NCBI RefSeq assembly: GCF_014851395.1
Contig: NW_024041039.1
Coordinates: forward strand, 33,185,078-33,249,077
Reading direction: 5' to 3'
DNA from: Micropterus salmoides
Taxonomy: Eukaryota; Chordata; Actinopteri; Centrarchiformes; Centrarchidae
DNA: 64,000 nt
Positions 10,614-21,548 of the stretch are shown piece by piece. The position numbers and the translations under genes are program-made. The notes below the pieces were generated by a model, which saw only the letters and a program-made list of their open reading frames with translations, was not told the origin of the DNA and did no database searches. Within the stretch, counting starts at the first letter, position 1, and each line of letters begins with the position of its first letter.

Positions 10614-11305
10614 CAGAATCAGAAAGAGCTTTATTGCCAAGTCATTTCTACACATACAAAGAATTTGATGATAAGGTGTTACATGTAGACAAACATTCAG
10701 TTGACTTAAATAAATGTAGAAATATATAAATATGGAATAAACAAATGCAAGTTATATAAGAATAATAAAATAGAGAAAAATAACACAACTACTGCAGAGA
10801 AAGAACAATGTGGCAGATATTTACATGTGCATTACTCCAGTTTGTGTTGTGCAGACGTATTGCAACGGAAGAGGATATTGTGTAAAATTATATAATAATA
10901 TATATACAATATATAATAATTATACATAAATTATATAAATAAATAAATTGACAATAAAAAAATAACAATACAAACAACAACAATTAACAACAGCCACGTC
11001 TCCATGAAGCACATAACAGCGGTATGTGTGCGGAGTCCTCATTTACCTTCTCCTTCGGCGTTTCACAGCCCAAGCAACACCAAACCTTCACCTTGGTGAC
11101 CTTCACCAAAATGTCCAATAATTCCACAGATGACATGAGAAAAGTGGGAAATAAATCCACTGGAGTTGTTCCCCTGATGTTCATGAGCTGTTCTTAGGTA
11201 AAAGAGCTCCAGGAATCACAGCCGAAAACTGAGTTAACTCCCAAAAACAAAACATAACAGAGCACACCTAACGCAGAGGCTGCTATACGCAGCGCCATCT
11301 TGGTT
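10614..11305 (-). mobile_element. Rex1-like LINE mini-element (5' end and 3' end, no enzyme)
   Basis: On the minus strand it begins AACCAAGATGGCGCTGCG, the AAGATGGCG-type 5' start also seen at 12,586, and ends in GGCAATAAAGCTCTTTCTGA with a GATTCTG tail like that at 14,260. Between them is only a short 5' leader with a 66-codon ORF (11,184-10,984) and an AT-rich stretch. No endonuclease or RT motif is left. It therefore looks like an internally deleted derivative mobilised by a full-length Rex1-type element. Ends are approximate. Confidence 0.6.
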
Positions 11306-12585
11306 TAGAGGCTTAGCTTACACTAACTTTAACCATCATATCTACAGTACATGCCTAACCATAATCCCACACTAAGCTAATTCTTACCTGAACCCTCAAA
11401 AAAGCTCATTTCTATTGATATTAACAATTTAGAGATAGGGTCACATTTGATCAAGTCTGTCTTGAAAACAACACTTATTGCTGTTATTTTTTGTCTTTCC
11501 ATACTGGCCATAAAGACATTGACAAGTGATTTAATTTTAACTGACAAAATCCACAGTCCAGCAGTTAGTTAAAAAAATGTTACAGTCATTTGAGTACCAA
11601 ATTCCAGCAGCAGCAGAGACATAGTAATAAAAAGATGAAAAAGATTTTCACTTGATTGTCTTATTCAGACTGCTGAAGGATAGAATTAGCTTCAATTGAA
11701 CCGGGGAAATTAATAGGACAACACATTTCGTTCCCAATTATTTACATTGACATCAAAAGGAAGGTTTTTGGGACTAGTGTAAACAGGAGGAACAATTACA
11801 GTGACCAGCAGTTCTTACAGTGTATATATCAGCAGGTGAGTGTTGAATGAGTGGTGATTTTAATGATTAAAACAAAGTAGTTCAAACTAAGTGTTGTGTG
11901 TAAAAAGATATGGTCACACACATTCAGGGCGTTGCTTTTAGTTGTACATAACAAAGATAACATAAGTAGTTGTAGAATGAAACATGTGATGTTCTGAACA
12001 GTTGAAAACAGATGCCCCCGGTATCGGGGGCAATGGTGCTCTGGGCGAAATTACTGGTTGAAATTTTTTTTCTCTCGCCATTTTAACTCCAAAACCTGGC
12101 GATGTTGTTGCTCCGAGTCTCAGCGGGCACCATGTTGATTATTGTGCAATACCTGCAAGCATGCATTCTAGGTGTATTTTCTAGATATTCAGTTGCATTA
12201 TAAGCTTCCTTATGGCGGTTTTGATGTATTGCATTAAAATCTAGCTTTTTTTTTACCAGGCAAAGATGAAAATATCAGATTTTTTCTTTATTACATCTCC
12301 ATGTAGTCTGTAATAGTAAAAAATATACAATGGATTTGTATTCCTTAGCTTCTGACTTTTCAAAGGAGACCACAATCATGCATCTAGGCCAAATGAACTC
12401 GCAGAACATTAACTTCAGTTTTATCTGAGTTTAACATTAGAATTCAGCTACTATTATCGTGCAAAACAGTGCAAACAGCTGCTGACATCAAATTATTAGG
12501 CTGTAATATGAACCAGAGCACCAGAGAAGCATCCTCTGAATTCAGCACAAACCTGCTGTATTTTATGTTGATTGATTGATTTGTG
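11306..12585. other. Spacer; one 33-bp L2 scrap
   Basis: No gene is recognised. At 12,410-12,442 there is an isolated match to the antisense of L2 ORF2 (the LNSDKTE-coding stretch), identical to the sequence near 6,490-6,522. Confidence 0.5.
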
Positions 12586-14272
12586 CAAGATGGCGCCGCA
12601 GATGTAAATGTAAAAGCTCCATATTTGTATAGCGCCTTTCTAGTCTTTTCGACTACTCAAAGCGCTTTTACACTACATGTGCATTCACCAGTCATCACTG
12701 TCGGGTTCATCTTATCCCAACATACAGGCAAAAACTGAAATCTGCTAAACCTGTTGTAAAGACTGTGAAAAGATGGACCAACGTGTCAAAGCTGGATTTA
12801 CAGGCCTGCTTTGACTGCACTGACTGGAGTGTTTTTGAGCTAACTGACACTGCGACATCTTACAGTTTTTGTGAGGATATGTGTGTGCAGACTAAAATCT
12901 GGCCCTCCTGAAGGACATTACACCTTGCTGGACCCTCTGCAGTTTGCCTACAGGGCTAACAGTTCTGTGGATGATGCATTCCACTTGGGACTGCATTACA
13001 TCCTGCAACACCTCAACTCTGCGGGGGGACGTATGCAAGGATCCTGTTCGTGGACTTCAGCTCGGCGTTCAACACCATCATCCTGGGCATCCTCAGCACC
13101 AAACTCACCCAGCTCACTGTGCCAGCCTCCACCTGTCAGTGGATCACAAACTTCCTGACTGACAGGAGTCAGCAGGTGAGGATGGGGAACATCACATCCA
13201 GCACCTGGACTATTAGCACTGGTGCCCCCCAGGGCTGCTATTCTCCCTCTCCACCAACGACTGCACCTCAGGAGACCCATCTGTCAAACTCCTGAAGTTC
13301 GCTGACGACACAACAGTCATCGAACCTCATCCGGGACGGTGACGAGTTGGCCTACAGACGTTGATCAGCTGGCTGTCTGGTGCAGCCAGAACAACCTGGA
13401 GCTTAACATACTCAAAATTGTGGAGATGATCGCGGACTTCAGGAGGAGCCCCCCCCCCCACTCTGCCCCCCATCACCATACTCAACAGCCCTGTGTCTGC
13501 TGTGGAATCTTTCAGGTTTCTGGGATCCACTATTTCCCAGGACCTGAAGTGGGAGCCCAACACGGACACTATCATCAAGAAGGCCCAGCAGAGGATGTAC
13601 TTCCTGCGCCAGCTCAGGAAGCTCAACCTGCCTAAGGAGCTGCTGATCCACTTTTACACAGCTATCATCCAGTCTGTCCTCTGCACGTCCATCACTGTCT
13701 GGTTTGGATCTGCCACCAAAAAGGATAGGAGCAGACTACAATGGACAGTCAGGACTGCAGAAAAGATCATCGGTGCCAACCTGCCCTCCATTCAGGACTT
13801 ATACATTTCCAGAGTCAGGAAACGGACAGGAAACATCACTGCAGATCCCCGGACACAATCTATTCCAGCTTCTCCCCTCTGGTAGGCGCCCCAGAGCACT
13901 GTACGCCAGAACCAACAGACTCAGGAACAGTTTCTTCCCACAAGCCATCACTCTGATGAACAGCTGATTTCTGACTCACAGTGTCAGGAACAATTCCTGT
14001 GCAATAACCCAGTTACTCTGCCTCTAATCAGCTACCACTTATTCTTTATTCACCATTCTTTATTTCAGTGCTGTTCATACTGTTATATTGTCATATTGTA
14101 GATACTGTATACCAAATCCGCCTACCTCAAGTCATTACTCCTGCTCCAAATACTTTGTGTTGTCTACACTGCTATTTTTGTATGAGTAGGCACATCGTGA
14201 GCATTGTACGATCCAGAGTCAAATTCCTCGTATGTGTACACATACCTGGCAATAAAACTGATTCTGATTCTG
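12586..14272 (+). mobile_element. Rex1-like LINE, decayed
   Basis: An AAGATGGCGCCGC start at 12,587 is followed by an inverted SINE scrap. From about 12,750 coding debris appears: the CFDCTDWSVFE block typical of the linker after the endonuclease, then an internal deletion near 12,895. RT blocks follow: PLQFAYRANSSVDDA, a second-frame MDFSSAFNTIILGILS near 13,050, STGAPQGC near 13,218, and in a third frame FLGSTISQDLKWEPNTD and QQRMYFLRQLRKLNLP (13,500-13,885). Several frameshifts separate them, so it is a pseudogene. The 3' end is AATAAAACTGATTCTGATTC near 14,252-14,272, the GATTCTG tail typical of Rex1. FSSAFNT is the diagnostic Rex1 motif. Confidence 0.85.
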
Positions 14273-14649
14273 ATGTTGTCATATAGTGCCCATTATTAAG
14301 TCTGCACTAGTTTAAGCCTTCATTGCACAGAGAGCAAAATTCAGCTTCAATAAAAGTATTTTTTGCCTAGAAGTTCCTCTGTAGGCCAATGTATTTCATT
14401 ATGGTTTGTATAACTTTGGTTGTGTTTAGGGGTGATTTTATTACGAATTACTGTAAATAAGCTCAATTAAAACAAACAAAATCTGGACCTCACTAATTTC
14501 TAAACCCTGGTTACTACCCTGATGGCACTTTGCACAAACTTTTCTGTTACATTCATCTGGCAGGCTGTCATGCCTTCCACCTCTACATAACCTGCAGTTT
14601 CTCGCTCTTTCTCGCTTTCTGCGGGTGCTTCTCCAGTCTCTTATTTGTC
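14081..14649. repeat. 569-bp segment duplicated at 18,901-19,469
   Basis: Line-by-line comparison shows no difference between 14,081-14,649 and 18,901-19,469 (constant offset 4,820). The first ~192 bp is the Rex1 3' UTR and tail; the remaining ~377 bp is the DNA that follows the Rex1 element here. Because this copy continues naturally on both sides, it is the likely source. Confidence 0.93.
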
Positions 14650-16370
14650 CTTTCCTCGCTCCTCGCTTGAACCGGAAGTTGTTCTGCTCTGCCATCTTGT
14701 AGACCGTCCCAAAGCTCTTATTTGCGCTCCGAGGAGCGAGGAACGAGGATCGATCTCTGAGGAGCTATGAGCTATGATGTCTTTTTCTGACCGACACGCC
14801 CCCTTATTGGGTAGCCATTATATTAATTGGACGCTGCAGCTAATCAGATGCATCAGGACAGATAACATTAAACTCAAGTGTATCACTGCAAAGTCTTATA
14901 TTTGATTTGTTTTATGATTCACTGTCTTGTTAAAATCTGAGTTCATTGTAGGTCTGAATAACAAAAGCCCCACACACAACTTTATTTATTTATTAGAAAG
15001 ATTTTTCTTTCTTTTATTTCTCCCATAAATTTTTACCATGGAGACAATTAAAGTCAGAGAGAGTCGGAGAGTCTGTCTGCAAGAAACACGTTTTACATCA
15101 TTTATCCTCATTTCTGTTCAGTCACATGTGAGGCTGATCACTCCTGTGTTTAGTCCACACAGACAACAATAAAGCATAGTCAACATAAAGAGTCGGACAA
15201 TAAACTGCACTAAAGTCTATAAATAAAGAAAGAAAGAAAGCCTGCACATCCAGCCATCTCACTGACTGCATCTGATGAAAGCAGCAGGCGGCTTCACGAG
15301 TGAAATCAGCTCATGAACGAATAAATGAAAGCGCTGCGCTAAAAAAAATGAAGAGCGTTGGGTTGATGTGATGGAACGCAGGGATTGACTTGCGAATGAT
15401 GTGACTTAAAATAAAATGTATGCAGTAGTGTTAAAGGATATCAGAAGAGGAAATAAACGGAAAGCCTAAAACTGAGCGTCGACTTAGATATGAGTTACAT
15501 CATATTAAAATTATGTAACTCCCTCAAACATTTAGCCTAATAAATCCCAAGACACCATGATCATTTTCTAAGTTATTCAATAACTAATTCACAATCAGAA
15601 TCAAAAAATCTAAATGCAGATTATAAGCATCTCTCCTGGCTTGGTTTCCTTGTGTCTTTCCATGAATCCCGGTGGGCAGGACTAAAGGCTCGAAAATCCT
15701 CTGGAGAAGACGCGCACACCGGCAGCTGCGGACTACTTCTGTTTATACAACTTTCTGGAGTCAGCTTGGCGGACTCGTTCCACACATGAGCAGTAGATTG
15801 GTTGGTGCCCTGGTAGAGCAATCATAAAAAACGGGAGGCACACGGACATCCGCACAGACCGAGTACTTGCAGACGCTGAAAATATAATCCTTGCATAAGA
15901 CACAGGGAAAAGACGCAAGTGAGGATGCAATTAAGAGACTTGAGAAGCACCCTTTGTCCGTGTTGGTCTTTGATTGGTTGAGTGAAGACTGGTGTGTCCC
16001 GGAGCCGGGTAAAGCCTCAGTAGCTGCGGCTCATCCTGCAATCAAGCCTCCTCCAAAAACTCAGCTCTGCGTTACAAGCCACTCTAGTTTACTTTGCTTG
16101 TTACCTCGCACCTTGTTTTATCCCATTTCTCCTCTCTGTGCAGGTCTGTTGTTCTGCAGCAGCCTTTGTTATGATGGCCATGCCCTGGAACCCCTCCTCT
16201 CACTCTCCCTAGTGTGCATGTTATCCTGCCTCTCTCTCCCTCTGGTTGTTTGTTTGTCTGTTGATGAGGCTTTGGACACTGCATGAAGGAGTTAAATGCC
16301 ACTTCCTGCATCCGCTACATAGCGCTACAGAACACACACTACTAGGTCATGTTCCAGTATATTTAGCGTA
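14650..16370. other. Spacer without recognisable gene
   Basis: Mixed composition; a small GAAAGAAAGAAAG run near 15,225; a GC-richer patch 15,640-16,050. I could not support any exon, RNA gene or repeat family. Confidence 0.45.
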
Positions 16371-16584
16371 CACCACTGATGATGACATGTAAAGCCGCAT
16401 GTCGTCATTCCGTCGCTGGTTGTCGAGGTGGTGTCCAGCAAACGATGTGGGCTTTGTAGATCAATGGCACACTTTCTGGGGAAGACCTGGTCTGATTCGG
16501 AGAGACGGCATCCATCCCACTTGGGAAGGAGCAGCTCTCATTTCTAGAAATCTGGCGAAGTTTATTAGTGGACCAAATCCATGA
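16371..16584 (+). pseudogene. L2 ORF1 C-terminus (SGNH-esterase-like)
   Basis: Translation gives MSSFRRWLSRWCPAND, then FVDQWHTFWGRPGLIRRDGI followed by HPTWEGAALISRNLAKFI. The D-G-I-H-P word matches the D-x-x-H catalytic block of SGNH-type esterases, which CR1/L2 LINEs are known to carry in ORF1. A stop replaces a sense codon just upstream (GACATGTAAAGC near 16,384), and the N-terminal half, including the nucleophile region, is missing. A complementary ORF1 fragment is at 35,160-35,493. Confidence 0.7.
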
Positions 16585-16625
16585 CAACCATGAGTTGAGA
16601 CCAGGAGGCAGAGTCGCAGTCTAAT

Positions 16626-17440
16626 GCCGCATTCAGACCAAACGCAAATTTTCGCCTCGCAACACTTTCCTTGCGTGAGTACATTCGCTGCAAGTGTTCA
16701 CACACAACATGAGAAGGCGACATTTTAACGCGATAACATTATTAAACACAACTTGCCATTACTACAGCTGCATGAACCTAAAGTAAACATGTTGCTGTGA
16801 TTAAACAGCAATAAACGGATCAAACTGATGCCGAAATAACTACAACATGATGCAGTTTTGTTGAACATATGAATTCATGCTTTGTCAGGTCTGTCAGCAA
16901 GACAGCAGGACAACAACTTCTAAAATGTTTGTTTTCTGAATGGAGTTCGGATTGATCAGGTCTATGCTATGCTAACTTGGTCACAGTAAAGTACAACAAT
17001 AGCTGGATTAAAGTTACATACATACACATGTTTTCTGAACTCACCAGGTAGTTCAACCTCCTCGCTTTCTTTTCTCCCAGCAATGTCCAGTTTTGTCTGG
17101 TTTTTCTATAAATATGAAGTAGTGCCAAACGACGCTAACAACACTGGAACTGGATGTGCACAGAATCTAGCCGCTGAGAATCTCGAGTGAAGATAAATCA
17201 ATGTTGTAATCCTAAAAACTAAAGTAAAAAGCTAATTTAATAAAAGCAGTTTACTCCGAGCTCCTCCCTCGAGCAAACAGCTTAGTTGCGAGCAAAGTCC
17301 TGTCCGACCACGTGTGTTTGTCTAAAAGCTGGAGCGTTGCTCCCTGCTGCTCTAGCCCAAGTTTAGCAGCTCTCAGCTGGCCAGCAGATTTCCAATCGCT
17401 CTCTCCACACAACGCTCTGAAGCCTCGGTGACATACGGAC
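16626..17440. other. Segment interrupting the L2 between ORF1 and ORF2
   Basis: L2-like sequence stops near GTCGCAGTCTAATGC and resumes near CTCACGGTGTCTGTCCCC. The segment opens CGCATTCAGACCAAACGC, a start I associate with fish MITE-like elements, but I do not find a convincing inverted partner at the right edge. Identity is unknown and the borders are approximate. Confidence 0.4.
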
Positions 17441-17473
17441 AATCTCAACGTTGATAGACTATCTCGACTCACG

Positions 17474-18712
17474 GTGTCTGTCCCCCGACCTTTGAAATTA
17501 TTTAAATCAAAGGTAAACAGAAGAGAAGCTGTGCATAAAAACCTCATAAAAATTAAAACCATAAGAGCAATAGTGCAAACGAATAGGAGAGTTAAATGTG
17601 GACTCTTAAACATCAGATCTCTCTCTTCTAAAGGTGTACTAGTAAATGAACTAATATCAGATTATGATATTGATTTATTTTGTCTGACTGAAACCTGGCT
17701 GGTTGATGGAGAATTTGTTAGCCTAAATGAATCCACCCCTCCCAGTCATATTAATACTCACATTCCTCGAGGCACAGGCCGAGGAGGTGGAGTTGCAGCT
17801 ATCTTCGACTCTAGCCTGCTAATCAGCTCTAAACCTAAACTAAATTATAACTCATTTGAAAGCCTTGTTCTTGGTCTTTCACACCCAAGTTGGAAATCAC
17901 TGCAACTGCACTGCAGAGTTTTTGTCAACTTTAGTCCTTAAAACCGACAGTTATTATTGTAGGGGATTTTAATATTCATGTGGACGTTGAGAATGACAGC
18001 TTTAGTACTGTGTCTATCTCTCTGTTAGATTCCATTGTTCCGACTCACTGTTTTAACCACACCCTTGACCTTGTTCTTGTATATGGTATTGAAATTGAAC
18101 GTTTAATAGTGTTCCCATAGAATCCCTCTTTATCCGACCACTGTTTGATAACTTTTGAGTTTGTATTGCTGAACTACACGCCATTATCAGATCACAAAGT
18201 AACGGAGGACTCCTATGCTAATTTCAGTCCCTCCCAAATCGATCATCTTGTTGATAGTGCTGCCGGCTCGCTGCGAATGACACTCGACTCTGTTGCCCCT
18301 CTAAAAAAGAAAATACTACAACAAAGCCGGTTAGCTCCATGGTATAATACTGAAACTCGCAAATTAAAGCAAATATCCCGGAAACTTGAGAGGAACTGGC
18401 GTTCCACCAAACTGGAAAATTCTCGTTTAATCAGGCAAGATAGTCTTAAAACTTATAGGAAGGCCCTCCGTAATGCCAGAGCAGCGTACTACTCGTCATT
18501 AATAAAGGAAAATAGGACCCCATTTAACCCCAGCTTTCTTTTTAGCACTGTAGCCAGGCTGTCAGAGAGGCACAGCTCTATTGAGCCAAGTATTCCCATA
18601 GCTCTCAGTAGTTATGACTTCATGAGCTTCTTTAATGATAAAATTCTAACTATTAGAAACAAAATTCACCAAGACCTGCCCTCAACTGGCACCGATTTAT
18701 CTCTAAACTCAT
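17474..18712 (+). pseudogene. L2 ORF2 5' part: APE-type endonuclease and linker
   Basis: APE-like endonuclease nicks the target DNA in L2 retrotransposition. Visible blocks: CGLLNIRSLSSKG, then LFCLTETWL (the catalytic E-T-W motif) and GRGGGVAAIF in the first ORF (17,474-17,941). In a shifted frame come VGDFNIHVD (D-F-N motif near 17,960) and SLSDHCLITF (S-D-H motif near 18,130). The linker follows to 18,712 with LDSVAPLKKK, APWYNTETRKLK and FNPSFLFSTVARL. A frameshift near 17,940 and a TAG near 18,118 break it. Confidence 0.85.
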
Positions 18713-18900
18713 GAACCTTAGAAACAGCTGTAGAACCAGATATATGTTTAGACTGCTTTGCTTCTCTCAATCTTTACCAACTAACTTCAATAATTTCTTC
18801 ATCTAAACCATCAACCTGCCTCTTAGACCCCATCCCGACTAGGCTGCTTAAAGATGTTTTACCCTTAGTCAGCACTTCTGTACTAGATAAAACTAGATAA

Positions 18901-19469
18901 TGTTATATTGTCATATTGTAGATACTGTATACCAAATCCGCCTACCTCAAGTCATTACTCCTGCTCCAAATACTTTGTGTTGTCTACACTGCTATTTTTG
19001 TATGAGTAGGCACATCGTGAGCATTGTACGATCCAGAGTCAAATTCCTCGTATGTGTACACATACCTGGCAATAAAACTGATTCTGATTCTGATGTTGTC
19101 ATATAGTGCCCATTATTAAGTCTGCACTAGTTTAAGCCTTCATTGCACAGAGAGCAAAATTCAGCTTCAATAAAAGTATTTTTTGCCTAGAAGTTCCTCT
19201 GTAGGCCAATGTATTTCATTATGGTTTGTATAACTTTGGTTGTGTTTAGGGGTGATTTTATTACGAATTACTGTAAATAAGCTCAATTAAAACAAACAAA
19301 ATCTGGACCTCACTAATTTCTAAACCCTGGTTACTACCCTGATGGCACTTTGCACAAACTTTTCTGTTACATTCATCTGGCAGGCTGTCATGCCTTCCAC
19401 CTCTACATAACCTGCAGTTTCTCGCTCTTTCTCGCTTTCTGCGGGTGCTTCTCCAGTCTCTTATTTGTC
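18901..19469 (+). repeat. Inserted 569-bp copy of 14,081-14,649
   Basis: It is flanked on the left by CTGTACTAGATAAAACTAG and on the right by CTATACTAGCTATGATC. The uninterrupted L2 would read CTATACTAGATATGATC, so a duplicated TACTAG-containing site of about 12 bp (two mismatches) borders the insert, with an extra AAACTAGATAA on the left. No poly-A or GATTCTG tail is at the right end. It carries the Rex1 3' tail internally. Confidence 0.9.
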
Positions 19470-20109
19470 TATACTAGCTATGATCAATCTATCTCTATCA
19501 ACAGGCTATGTACCACAGTACTTTAAAGTAGCTGTAATTAAACCTCTTCTGAAAAAGCCCAAACTTGATCAAGATGTTTTAGCCAACTATACACCTATAT
19601 CTAACCTTCCATTTCTCTCTAAGGTCCTGGAGAAAGCAGTTGCTAAACAGCTGTGTGACTTTCTACATAGCAGTAGTTTATTTGAGGATTTTCAGTCAGG
19701 ATTTAGAGTTCATCATAGCACAGAGACAGCACTGGTGAAAATTACTAATGACCTCCTAATTGCATCAGACAAAGGACTTGTCTCTGTTCTGGTTTTACTA
19801 GATCTTAGTGCTGCATTTGATACCATTGACCATCAGATCCTATTACAGAGACTGGAACATTTCATTGGCATTAAAGGAACCGCTCTAAGCTGTTTTAAGT
19901 CCTATTTATCAGATCGATTTCAGTTTGTACATGTTAACGATGAGTCCTCCGTGCACGCCAAAGTTACTCATGGAGTTCCTCAAGGATCTGTCCTTGGACC
20001 AATCCTCTTCACTTTATATATGCTTCCTTTAGGCAATATTATCAGGAAACATTCCATAAGCTTTCATTGTTATGCAGATGATACTCAGTTATATCTATCA
20101 GCCAGATGA
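19470..20109 (+). pseudogene. L2 reverse transcriptase, N-terminal and catalytic half
   Basis: The 214-codon open stretch encodes RT fingers/palm. Blocks: INLSLSTGYVPQYFKVAVIK, SKVLEKAVAKQLCDFL, FQSGFRVHHSTETAL, LLDLSAAFDTIDHQ (motif A, with catalytic D), VPQGSVLGPILFTLYM (motif B) and HCYADDTQLY (motif C, Y-A-D-D). All key residues are present. The frame ends at a TGA in place of the usual continuation at 20,107, and a 1-2 nt lesion near 20,165 (GGATACCTG versus GGATGACCTG elsewhere) shifts the next part. Family assignment to L2 rests on these motifs and on the 3' UTR. Confidence 0.9.
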
Positions 20110-20169
20110 AACTCATCAGTTAGCTAAACTTCAAATGTGCCTTCAGGATGTTAAAACCTGGATACCTGT

Positions 20170-20475
20170 AATTTTCTAATGTTAAATCCAGATAAAACTG
20201 AAGTTATTGTTCTGGGCCCAAGCACCTCCGAGACGCATTATCTAGATATAGTTTCCCTTGATGGCATCGCCCTGGCCTCCAGCACCACTGTGAGGAATCT
20301 TGGAGTTATCTTTGATCAGGACATGTCGTTTAAGTCTCACATTAAGCAAATTTCAAGGACCGCCTTTTTTCACCTACGTAATATTGCAAAAATCAGGAAC
20401 ATCCTGTCTAAAAATGATGCAGAAAAACTAGTCCATGCATTTGTTACTTCTAGGCTGGGTTACTGCAATTCCTTA
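20170..20475 (+). pseudogene. L2 ORF2 after the YADD box
   Basis: LNPDKTEVIVLGP, GIALASSTTVRNLGVIFD, MSFKSHIKQISRTAFFHL and KLVHAFVTSRLGYCNSL are read in one frame, colinear with the copies at 6,530-6,230 (minus) and 45,775-46,110. It is cut at CCTTAT by the next insertion. Confidence 0.88.
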
Positions 20476-20899
20476 TATTATTTATTTAATGTTTATTTGA
20501 CAGGGACAAATGCATAGAACATTGCTTTATAAAGAATACAAAGTAGATGCCATGCATACAGGTTTCTAGCCATGACTAATTTGCAACCCTTGTCCCTGGT
20601 AAGGCTTATAAATAAATTTACAACCATTAAAATACATAGAATAACTGGACTTGGTTGAAGATACTGGAAGACGTTTCGTCCCTCATCCGAAGTCCTTTGG
20701 ATGAGGGACGAAACGTCTTCCAGTATCTTCAACCAAGTCCAGTTGCCCTTGATTTTAACCTTCGTTGGATAACTATGACCTGGATGACTGAGAATCTTCA
20801 TAGACATTGCTTTAAATGTATATTAAATGTTTATATTAATGTTTTAATTTCAGATGGTAAAGCGTTCCACAGATGTATGCCTCTTACTGAAAACGATGT
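20476..20899. mobile_element. Small non-autonomous insertion in L2, with a central palindrome
   Basis: L2 should read ...AATTCCTTATTATCAGGCTGCTCG; here about 424 bp intervene between CCTTAT and TGCTCGAAAC. The insert starts ATTATTTATTTAATG, contains TTGACAGGGACAAATGCA, has a 46-bp-arm palindrome in the middle and no coding region. Short related words (CATAGAACATTGCTTTATAAA on the left, CATAGACATTGCTTTAAATG on the right) occur on both sides of the palindrome. Family not recognised. Confidence 0.65.
20643..20744. repeat. Perfect palindrome, 46-bp arms, 10-nt loop
   Basis: The left arm is 20,643-20,688 (starts AACTGGACTTGGTTGAAGAT, ends CCCTCATCC). The loop is GAAGTCCTTT. The right arm 20,699-20,744 is its exact reverse complement. 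The word GGATGAGGGACGAAACGTCT resembles a hairpin repeat I know from fish genomes. Confidence 0.95.
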
Positions 20900-21548
20900 C
20901 TGCTCGAAACCGTCCATTAAGACTCTTCAGCTGATCCAGAATGCTGCAGCACGTGTTCTGACAGGAACCAGGAAAAGAGATCATATTTCTCTGCATTGTC
21001 TTCCTGTAAAATCGAGAATAGAATTTAAAATCATTCTTCTCACCTACAAAGCTCTTAATGGTCAGGCACCATCTTATCTTAAAGAGCTCATAGTACCTTC
21101 CCAGATAGCAGCTGACTCTGGGCCGAATCCGCCTCCAAACCGGCAGATCCGTGTAACAGTCACGCCTGTTTTACTGCCCAGTTCCAGATACGGCCCACAT
21201 GTAGTCTGTGTACACTCAGGAGGGCGTGAGCATCCATCAGTCGGCGGAATCCGACCCGGACTCATCGGAACAAGCGCGCGAATCGTTTCTTTTTTTTTAT
21301 TTCGTCAGGCACCATCTTATCTTAAAGAGCTCATAGTACCTTACTACCCCACCAGAGCACTGCACTCCCAGAATGCAGGGTTGCTTGTGGTTCCTAGAGT
21401 CTCCAAAAGTAGAATGGGAGCCAGAGCATTCAGCTATCAAGCTCCTCTCCTGTGGAACCAGGTTCCGGTTTGCGTTCAGGAGGCAGACACCATCTCCTCA
21501 TTTAAGAGTAGGCTTAAGACTTTCCTCTTTGATAAAGCTTATAGTTAG
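20900..21548 (+). pseudogene. L2 ORF2 C-terminal region, interrupted
   Basis: After the insertion the L2 frame resumes with SIKTLQLIQNAAARVLTGTR, LPVKSRIEFKIILLTYKALN and GQAPSYLKELIVP. The CCCAGATAGCA module (21,100-21,303) follows and is read through in frame, then QAPSYLKELIVPYYPTRALH is repeated and the protein ends RAFSYQAPLLWNQVPVCVQE...FLFDKAYS at 21,548. The insertion keeps the frame open but duplicates 13 codons and adds 68. Compare the uninterrupted C-terminus at 46,224-46,538. Confidence 0.88.
21100..21303 (+). repeat. CCCAGATAGCA module flanked by 39-bp direct repeats
   Basis: Direct repeats GTCAGGCACC...AGTACCTT occupy 21,061-21,099 and 21,304-21,342 with no mismatch. The enclosed 204 bp is the same module as 5,777-5,993 (minus), in the same orientation relative to L2. 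Confidence 0.93.

Noticed and set aside
14441..14695. 84-codon minus-strand ORF starting MAEQNNFRFKRG, cysteine-containing
   Set aside because: Looked like a small knuckle protein, but it lies in the 569-bp duplicated spacer, is truncated in the second copy, and resembles no family I know.
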